DNA of 64,000 nt from positions 372,001 to 436,000 of the forward strand of contig CAXBNN010000002.1 in the NCBI GenBank assembly GCA_963977135.1. The letters run 5' to 3'. Positions 45,306-52,500 of this stretch are shown here, one piece after another; the first letter of the stretch is position 1, and each line of letters opens with the position of its first letter. The DNA is from UBA2040 sp963977135. Its GTDB lineage: Bacteria; Bacteroidota; Bacteroidia; Flavobacteriales_D; Crocinitomicaceae. The notes below the pieces were generated by a model. The model had not been told where the DNA came from and did not search any database. It was given only the letters and a program-made list of their open reading frames with translations. A program made the position numbers and the translations under genes.

Positions 45306-45668
45306 ATGAAAAAGCTAGCATTATTTCTTTTCGCAACGATACTCGGAACTAGCGTTATGGCGCAAGAAAAAAAGGTTGTGAAAGAAAAAGAAGTGGTTAA
45401 AAAAGAAATTAAAAGTGAAAACGTTGAAAGCGTTGAGATCCGCAAGGAGGTTAAAATGATTGAAGAAAAAGGTGAAAAAGTTTTGACAATCACGACAACT
45501 GAAAATGGTGTAACAAAAGAAGAAATATTCAAAGGCGCTGCCGCAGAAAAGAAAATGGCTGAATTGGAAAAAGAGGAAGCCAAAGATTCGAAAAAACGCG
45601 AAGAAGCCAAAAAAGAAGCTATTCGTAAAGAAAAAATGGCCAAAGAAAGTGGAAACGGAAATATGTAA
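45306..45668 (+). CDS. Small secreted Lys/Glu-rich protein
   Basis: About 120 residues. The signal peptide MKKLALFLFATILGTSVMAQ is followed by an almost entirely charged region rich in K, E and V (about 21-120) with heptad-like spacing, probably a long helix or coiled coil. A second ATG six bases upstream (45300) is also usable. No family was recognised. It ends 40 bp before an intrinsic terminator, so it is likely a single-gene transcript. Calls from composition are uncertain, but signal peptide and terminator argue it is real. Confidence 0.7.
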   Translation: MKKLALFLFATILGTSVMAQEKKVVKEKEVVKKEIKSENVESVEIRKEVKMIEEKGEKVLTITTTENGVTKEEIFKGAAAEKKMAELEKEEAKDSKKREEAKKEAIRKEKMAKESGNGNM

Positions 45669-45707
45669 TAAGACTTCTAGATTTTAGACCTTAGATATTA
45701 GACTATT

Positions 45708-45741
45708 AAATCCTGTTTGGTTCGCCGAGCAGGATTTTTTT
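45708..45741 (+). terminator. Intrinsic terminator after the Lys/Glu-rich gene
   Basis: Stem AAATCCTG (45708-45715) pairs with CAGGATTT (45730-45737), with an inner GG-TTCG-CC mini-hairpin and a T-run to 45741. Confidence 0.85.
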
Positions 45742-45900
45742 GTCTGATTTTTATCAGAATATTCGTTTTAAATAGAACAGAGAGTCGAGAATAGCGAGTA
45801 GAGACTTATTCTCGAAAATATCTCTATTCTCTGCTCTCGGTTCTCTATTCTCAAAAGGAATTATTGAACAGGCACTATCCCCTATTTCACTTTTTAAAAT

Positions 45901-45908
45901 TACCTTTG
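45901..45908 (+). promoter_or_regulatory. -7 promoter box of glyS
   Basis: TACCTTTG matches TAnnTTTG and ends 5 nt before the ATG at 45914, predicting a leaderless transcript. The preceding 45779-45855 region holds GAGAATAGAG-type complementary strings of unknown role. Confidence 0.65.
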
Positions 45909-45913
45909 CAGCC

Positions 45914-47449
45914 ATGGAACAAAAGGATGATTTTTTGAAGGAAGTAATTTCGCACGCGAAGGAGTATGGATTTGTTTTTCCCTCATCGGAAATTTATGAC
46001 GGATTGAGTGCTACATACGATTACGGTCAATTGGGTGTGGAGTTGAAAAACAATATCAAAAATTACTGGTGGACATCTATGGTGCAAATGAACGAGAATA
46101 TCGTTGGTTTGGACGCTTCCATTTTCATGCATCCTACGACTTGGAAAGCTTCTGGACACGTTGATGCCTTCAATGATCCATTGATTGACAACAAAGATTC
46201 CAAAAAAAGATACAGAGCTGATGTTTTGATCGAAGACCATATCGAGAAAATTCGTCAGAAAATTGATAAAGAAGTAGCGAAAGGACTTAAGCGTTTTGGA
46301 GCTGACTTTAACGAAACAGAATTTCGTGCTACGAACCCAAATGTATTGCGCAACGCAACGAAGATTACTGAAATCGAAGATCGTATGCGCGAAACCCTGG
46401 GAGCCAATGATTTGGAAGGCGTTAAAAAATTAATCGAAGATTTAGAAATTGCTTGTCCTGTTTCAGGTTCTAAAAACTGGACAGAAGTTCGTCAATTCAA
46501 TTTGATGTTCTCAACTGAAATGGGTTCTGTTGCTGGAGATGCCTCAACGATTTACCTAAGACCTGAAACGGCACAAGGGATTTTCGTTAATTTCTTGAAC
46601 GTTCAAAAATCTGGACGAATGAAGATTCCTTTTGGAATTGCGCAAATTGGTAAAGCGTTTAGAAATGAAATTATCGCACGCCAATTTATCTTCCGTATGC
46701 GTGAGTTCGAACAAATGGAGATGCAATTCTTCGTTCGACCAGGTGAGGAAATGAAATGGTACGAATACTGGAAAGATTACCGTATAAAATGGCACAAAGC
46801 ACTTGGTTTAGGTGATGAAAATTACCGTTTCCATGATCATATTAAATTGGCACATTACGCCAATGCAGCTGCTGATATTGAGTTCAATTTCCCAATGGGT
46901 TTCAAGGAATTAGAAGGTATTCACTCAAGAACGGATTTTGATTTAAAACAACACGAACAATTCTCAGGTAAAAAATTACAATATTTCGATCCTGAATTGA
47001 ATAAGAATTATGTTCCTTATGTAGTTGAAACTTCCATCGGTTTGGATAGAATGTTCTTAGCTATTTTAAGTGCCTCTTTGAAAAAAGAAGTGTTAGAAGA
47101 TGGCTCAGATAGAACGTTCTTGAAATTACCACCTGCTTTGGCGCCTTATAAAGTTGCGGTTATGCCGTTGACGAAAAAAGATGGTTTGCCAGAAAAAGCA
47201 AGAGCAATTATCGACGAATTGAAGTTCGATTTCAACTGCCAGTATGATGAGAAAGATTCTCCAGGGAAACGATACAGACGTCAGGATGCGATTGGAACGC
47301 CGTATTGTGTAATGGTTGATCACCAAACTTTAGAAGACGATACAGTAACAGTTCGTGACATTGATACGATGGAACAGATTCGCGTGAAAGTATCCGAATT
47401 GGATGGCGTTATTCGCGAGAAGGTTTCTATGAAGACTTTGTTGGGGTGA
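45914..47449 (+). CDS. glyS: Glycyl-tRNA synthetase (alpha2, eukaryote/archaea-like type)
   Basis: Class II aminoacyl-tRNA synthetase charging tRNA-Gly; the single-chain homodimeric type (also called GlyQS/GRS1), not the bacterial alpha2beta2 form. 511 residues starting with FVFPSSEIYDGLSATYDYGQLGVELKNNI (motif 1 region). Motif 2 lies in FRNEIIARQFIFRMREFEQME and motif 3 in VETSIGLDRMFLA, with a C-terminal anticodon-binding domain (about 415-505). This type is usual in Bacteroidota. It is followed by palindromic repeats rather than an obvious terminator. Confidence 0.95.
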   Translation: MEQKDDFLKEVISHAKEYGFVFPSSEIYDGLSATYDYGQLGVELKNNIKNYWWTSMVQMNENIVGLDASIFMHPTTWKASGHVDAFNDPLIDNKDSKKRYRADVLIEDHIEKIRQKIDKEVAKGLKRFGADFNETEFRATNPNVLRNATKITEIEDRMRETLGANDLEGVKKLIEDLEIACPVSGSKNWTEVRQFNLMFSTEMGSVAGDASTIYLRPETAQGIFVNFLNVQKSGRMKIPFGIAQIGKAFRNEIIARQFIFRMREFEQMEMQFFVRPGEEMKWYEYWKDYRIKWHKALGLGDENYRFHDHIKLAHYANAAADIEFNFPMGFKELEGIHSRTDFDLKQHEQFSGKKLQYFDPELNKNYVPYVVETSIGLDRMFLAILSASLKKEVLEDGSDRTFLKLPPALAPYKVAVMPLTKKDGLPEKARAIIDELKFDFNCQYDEKDSPGKRYRRQDAIGTPYCVMVDHQTLEDDTVTVRDIDTMEQIRVKVSELDGVIREKVSMKTLLG

Positions 47450-47654
47450 AAATGGCGGATTGCTGATGACGAATGACGGATGACGAATTTAAAATTTGGG
47501 AATTCCCAAATTTACGAACAAGGTTTCTATACAAATAGAAGACTTAAATTATTGATTTAAAAATTAGTAAGGCAAACTTGATTATGAAAATTTGCTAATT
47601 CCCAAATTTACGAACAAGGTTTAGATAGGATTTTAATTTTTTCGAAAAAGAAAC
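47450..47654. repeat. Two copies of a palindromic repeat downstream of glyS
   Basis: A 22-bp perfect palindrome (arms AAATTTGGGAA/TTCCCAAATTT) spans 47492-47513. Its right arm begins a 26-bp segment (47501-47526) that recurs without change at 47597-47622. The second copy keeps an imperfect version of the palindrome (47588-47609). No gene is visible in the gap. Confidence 0.75.
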
Positions 47655-48449
47655 TTACACAACCAACATCAACCGTTCCGTTTTTGGGCGCTTGTATTCT
47701 TTGATTTTCTTGGCTTTTTTCACTTTAGGGATTTTATCCTCAATGATGTTTTTGTCAGCCTTAACTTTTTTGCTCTTTTTTGATTTTTCTTTTTTCGGCT
47801 TATCTTCAGATTTGTCTTTCGATTTTACCTTAGACTTCTTCGTTTTGGTTTTTTTCTTTTTCTTGATTTCAACCTCAACAGTCTCTTCCATCACCAATTC
47901 AGGTCTTTCAGCATATTTGAAAAACAAATTTGCATAAGGAGAATCAAAACGGAAAAAAGTAATGTGATCGTAATTTATTGTCACCGGATATTGATCGTAT
48001 TCGCCTCGAGAATTGAAATAATCCATTTTCAATTTTTCCCCTTTTACTTTAACAATAGGTCCAATTTGAAATGCTTCTTCACTTTCGTATAGACATTCAA
48101 TGATCGTTGCGACTTCCATTTTTTTCAACTGGCGGAACATCTGTTTCATGTTGCCCAATTGAAAATCAAGATCTTCATTTCGCCAACGAATCTCTTTGAT
48201 AATTTTTTCTTTCTTTAAAATCTTATTGAAAAACTTCTCGTTTTCACTACGCTTGATAGCAGAAATATCCGCTTTACGCAACACAACAAATCCGTCGTAA
48301 TTGAAATCAGATAGGTCGCACATCACAACGAAATCATCATTTTGGTCGAAAATAATTCCTTCAAAATGAGTCAAACTTTGATCCGCTTTGTCACTTATGT
48401 AAACCTTGACAAATTGCAATTTTTTGATATGCTTTTTTATTTTTTTCAC
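47655..48449 (-). CDS. Conserved-looking protein with Lys-rich tail, unknown function
   Basis: 264 residues from GTG (48447-48449); an in-frame TTG at 48464 would add five residues. The N-terminal half (about 10-75) is beta-rich (VKVYISDKADQ, DFVVMCDLSDFNYDGFVVLRKADI) and might be an Sm-like or OB-type fold. It is followed by KK-rich helical and mixed segments and a strongly basic tail (about 195-264) of lysine runs. No signal peptide, so probably cytosolic; the tail suggests nucleic-acid contact, by inference only. Confidence 0.7.
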   Translation of the reverse strand: MKKIKKHIKKLQFVKVYISDKADQSLTHFEGIIFDQNDDFVVMCDLSDFNYDGFVVLRKADISAIKRSENEKFFNKILKKEKIIKEIRWRNEDLDFQLGNMKQMFRQLKKMEVATIIECLYESEEAFQIGPIVKVKGEKLKMDYFNSRGEYDQYPVTINYDHITFFRFDSPYANLFFKYAERPELVMEETVEVEIKKKKKTKTKKSKVKSKDKSEDKPKKEKSKKSKKVKADKNIIEDKIPKVKKAKKIKEYKRPKTERLMLVV

Positions 48450-48573
48450 CCGTAGTATAATCAATTCTTAATCTGTCGTGAACGAAAGACGATACGAATA
48501 TAAGTTTGTTGGTATGATTTTCAAAACTTTTCTACGTAAAAACTTAATAACAAAGGGGGATTCCTACTGTTAA

Positions 48574-49458
48574 TTACGTTCTTTTTGTAAACGCTTCAGT
48601 TTGCTGATGTATGAAATCTGAAGGGAAATTTTCAACATCTTCGAAACCCAATTCTATATCGCGACCGTCATATGGCATGTACATAGTTCCAAAAAGATAA
48701 TCCCAAATACTCAAAGAAATAGCGAAATTCATTCCTTTAGGATGACTTTTCGGAAGATCTTTTGCGTGATGCCAAATGTGCAATCGTTGATTGTTTAAAA
48801 TGTATTTCAACGGACCATAAGGCATCGCCATGTTTGCATGATTTAAGTGTCCGATAAGAGTAGTTGCAGCGTATAGCAAGAATAAATTCGGCAATTCAAA
48901 ATGCAATAAATAGGAAAGGGAAGTATAGAGAAACAATCGGTAAACGATATTTTCCATGAAATGGTAACGCAAGTGAGCGGCAAAACCCATTTCTGTAACA
49001 GAATGATGCACGCGGTGAAAACGCCATAAAAATGGTACGCGATGAAGCAAATTGTGCACGGACCATTGAATGAAATCATAGAGTAAAAAGAACACAACAA
49101 TTCTCAACCATTCAGGTGAACTACCCATAAAATCGAAAACGTAATTTTTTGGCAAACCTATTGAGCTCATTGCTCCAGCAAATAAATGCTGAGTCGTCGT
49201 GGAAAGTGCTGCGTAAATCAATAAATTGAAAAAGAAATAGTTGAAAAACATGTAGAATCCATCTAACCAAAAATCCTTTCGGATGATTTTTTGATTTTTT
49301 CGCCAAGGCCAAACAATCTCTAATCCCCAAACCAAGAGTGATACTAAAATCAAGAAATAAAAACTGTTCAAACCTGTTTCAAAAGGATGAGCTATCATCT
49401 TGAAAAGGTACTTTGCCTCGTTGGTATAAGCCGTTATAATTTTATTCAGTATTTCCAT
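48574..49458 (-). CDS. Sterol desaturase/fatty acid hydroxylase family protein
   Basis: Membrane-bound di-iron hydroxylase, 294 residues with about four hydrophobic segments. It carries the histidine boxes HRVPFLWRFHRVHHS, HLNHAN and HIWHHAKDLPKSH. It likely hydroxylates or desaturates a lipid such as a fatty acid, sphingolipid or carotenoid; the substrate cannot be read. A separate exact -7 box lies upstream, so it is not dependent on the macroglobulin gene, which ends 73 bp away. Confidence 0.88.
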   Translation of the reverse strand: MEILNKIITAYTNEAKYLFKMIAHPFETGLNSFYFLILVSLLVWGLEIVWPWRKNQKIIRKDFWLDGFYMFFNYFFFNLLIYAALSTTTQHLFAGAMSSIGLPKNYVFDFMGSSPEWLRIVVFFLLYDFIQWSVHNLLHRVPFLWRFHRVHHSVTEMGFAAHLRYHFMENIVYRLFLYTSLSYLLHFELPNLFLLYAATTLIGHLNHANMAMPYGPLKYILNNQRLHIWHHAKDLPKSHPKGMNFAISLSIWDYLFGTMYMPYDGRDIELGFEDVENFPSDFIHQQTEAFTKRT

Positions 49459-49484
49459 TTTTTACATGCGTGAAGTATTGATTG

Positions 49485-49492
49485 CAAAGTTA
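49485..49492 (-). promoter_or_regulatory. -7 promoter box of the desaturase-family gene
   Basis: TAACTTTG (minus strand) matches TAnnTTTG, 26 nt upstream of the ATG at 49458, in the short gap after the macroglobulin gene. Confidence 0.65.
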
Positions 49493-49531
49493 GTTCATCT
49501 TCAATTTTCAATTTGTATCAAATGTGACACA

Positions 49532-52500
49532 TCACTTCACTTTGAATTTTTTTCCTTGCGTATTGGCAACAAAAGTTGGCGCATAATAACACATCGCTTT
49601 CGAAGGTCCAACTTGGAAAACTCCTTTTGCTGTAATTTTCAAATCATAAACATAGGTGTGCGTTCCTTTGTTCATGTTTTCAATGAAGAATTCCGTTTTG
49701 CTGTCATGGTTCGAAAGATAATAAATGTTGTTTCCATATTGATAACCAGACAAAGCATTCATTGGTTCCCAGCCAGATGCTTTTGGATCTTCGATAAAAA
49801 CGAAATCTAAATTTCTATCACTTACCAATTTAATTTTCACGCGAATTACATCTCCAAGTTGCATTTCATCTTTTGGAGAAATAGCTATCTCTTCTCCATT
49901 TTTTACCAAATAATAAATTCGTTCAACTCTGAAGTCACCCGTCGTTTTTTGAATATTTTCCGCTTTATCGGAATAAGTAATCTGAGCATTAGCGAAAACT
50001 GGAGCATCCGAAGTTAATTCTATGGTAGCTGTTTTTCTGACATTCGTCCAATCTTGGTTATTTGGTTTGTAGGTAGATATTACTTTTTCGTTTGGAACAA
50101 TCACGCTCTCTTGGTTGGGAATCTGAAGCGTAACTTTTTGCGTTTTTGTTCCTTCATTCCCAGAAGATTGCAATGCATAACAAGCCATTGCAGTAGATTT
50201 TGGTGTGTCCCACATTTGTGTTCTTTTCTGTTGCAACAACCACATCTGCATCGCTTGAACATCTTTCTTCGCTTGACCTGCTTTTTCTAAAAATTGAGTC
50301 AGCATAGCATGCGTTTCGATATTGTTTTCGAACCAGCCATATCCACACAAATTTTCGTTCCAATACATGCCCAATTTTTTGTCTCTTCTTGCGCGATCAT
50401 TTAAAGACGCTTTTAATTTATCTGCAAAATCTTTATCATTTTTTCTTAGCGCCCACAGCCCAATTATCGCTTCGGTTGATAAGGAATAGTTTTTCCATTG
50501 CTTTGGAATTAAAGACGAATAATATATTGTTGCTGAATCTTCTTTACTCGGTAAAAATGATCGTATATATAACCATTGAATCACCGATGTATTTAAGCCA
50601 TATTCTTTCTCTCTTTCTAGTTTTGTGAGTTTAGCATATTGCTGACGATAGTGATTATCCAAAGCATTTACCGTTTGAGAAAAGGTCGTCTCATCAACTT
50701 TGATATTGCTTTCTTTGAGCCAAGCTAATCCATTGACGATATATTGTGTGATGTACCAACTGCATCTTTCTTGACCAATCCAAGACCATGTTCCATCAGC
50801 CAATTGCAGTTTTTTTAACTTTGCCCAGCTCTCATTGGAAACTCTTTTTAAATTATCATCATCCAACAACTGTCCTAAACGACGCAAATTTTGAGATTCA
50901 TTTTTTGCATCGGCAAACCACACTGTTTCAGACAGAACTAAGCTTTTCAATTCCTCATTTTGCTCCAATAAACTTGTCATCGCGTCTTCATCTGCCAATT
51001 GCCAGGTTTTTAATGCACGCTTCATTTCTGGATTTTCTTGCAGAATTTTTATTGCGAGTTGAGTGGAGAAATACTGCGTGAAATAGGACTCCGTCAACTC
51101 ATTTTTAGGCTCCATTAAAACCGCCAAACTTAAGATAGTACTCCAAAGTGGTTGAGGTTGAACCTGAACCGAATAAGAAATCAATTTAGCTTCGTTAGAT
51201 ATCTTTTCTATATCTCCTAGCTTCATTTCGTGTATTCCTTTTTCATCAAAGGTGAAATTTTCCGCCATTGTAACTGTTTCAGAACCATTCAATACAGGCG
51301 TTGGTTTTCGAACTACATCTGCAAAATCTTCATTGGAAGCTTCGGCTTCAAAATTGACAACAAGAGGTGCACTTTCTGGGACGAACATATCCCATTCAAC
51401 AGCTTTGCTTTCATTTGGCGCAAGGGTAATTTTTTGGGAAACAAAATTTCCAAATTCAGCTGAAATATCTTCTTCAGTCATTGGGTTGGTGAACTTTAAT
51501 TTCACATCAACGATTTGCTCCTTTTCCGTCAAATTGGTGACTTTCCCAGCCCAAACCAAACTATCGCCTTTTCGCCAGAAACGCGGTTCGAAAGTTTCGA
51601 GCATTAACTCTTTTCTTGCTTCAAAAGACTGTGTGAAATAAGCATATTTTACATCTTTGGTATGCACCATTGACATCATCCGCCACTTCGTAAGTGCGTC
51701 TGGCAAAGTAAATGTCCATTGATAATCTCCTTTTTCATTGGCATGAATTTGAGGTAAAAAGAAAGCGGTTTCATTGAAGTTCTCTCGAATGTTAACTGAT
51801 TTCCCTCCATCTTTTTCAACTGAACTCTCAGCAGCGATTTCATCCTCTAATACTTTTCCATTACTTACGGCATCCATAGCAATTTCAGGCGAAGGCATCC
51901 CACCTGGAACTGCTTTCTGCCGCGAGATCATAGGTTGGGCGTCATACATGCCGTAATCTCCGCGATACGAATAAATCTTTTCTAAATAAAAATAAACGCT
52001 TGGCCAAGTGGTTCCTTGTTGCAATTGCGAGCGATTGTACGTCCGGTTCCAGTATGCGTTTATGTATTTTCTAGGTATTAAATCATGTTGCCAGGAATGA
52101 CCCAAAATATCGTCCAAAGAAGCGTCATACATGCCTGTCAGCATTTCACAATTGTTGACTTTGTTCCCTTTTTGCGTCACTTCCATAACCCAAGTTTGCT
52201 CAGAACCTGGGCGAAGAGGTTCCTGAATACTTTTCAATTTCATATTCAAAATACGGCTGGAATCTATTGGGAAGATTTGAGTGTTTCGTTCAGACACCAC
52301 TCCTTTTTTAATGATGCTCGCATACAAAGCGACACCATTTTTTAACGATTCATCCATGTCGATTTTAATATTTCGCCTCTTTTTAATTTTCTTGTAATTG
52401 GCTGAAATCAATCCTTTATCATTGTAAGTTGCTAAGAGTAGTTTAGCCTTTTTATGCGAAGTTCCTATGCATATTTCTACTTCGTCACCCAGGATAGGGG

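Noticed and set aside
45779..45855. GAGAATAGAG-type complementary strings before glyS as a riboswitch or T-box
   Set aside because: The arms are short and imperfect, no T-box specifier or antiterminator sequence (TGGNACCGCG-like) is visible, and the -7 box lies after the region, so it is not in the glyS leader.
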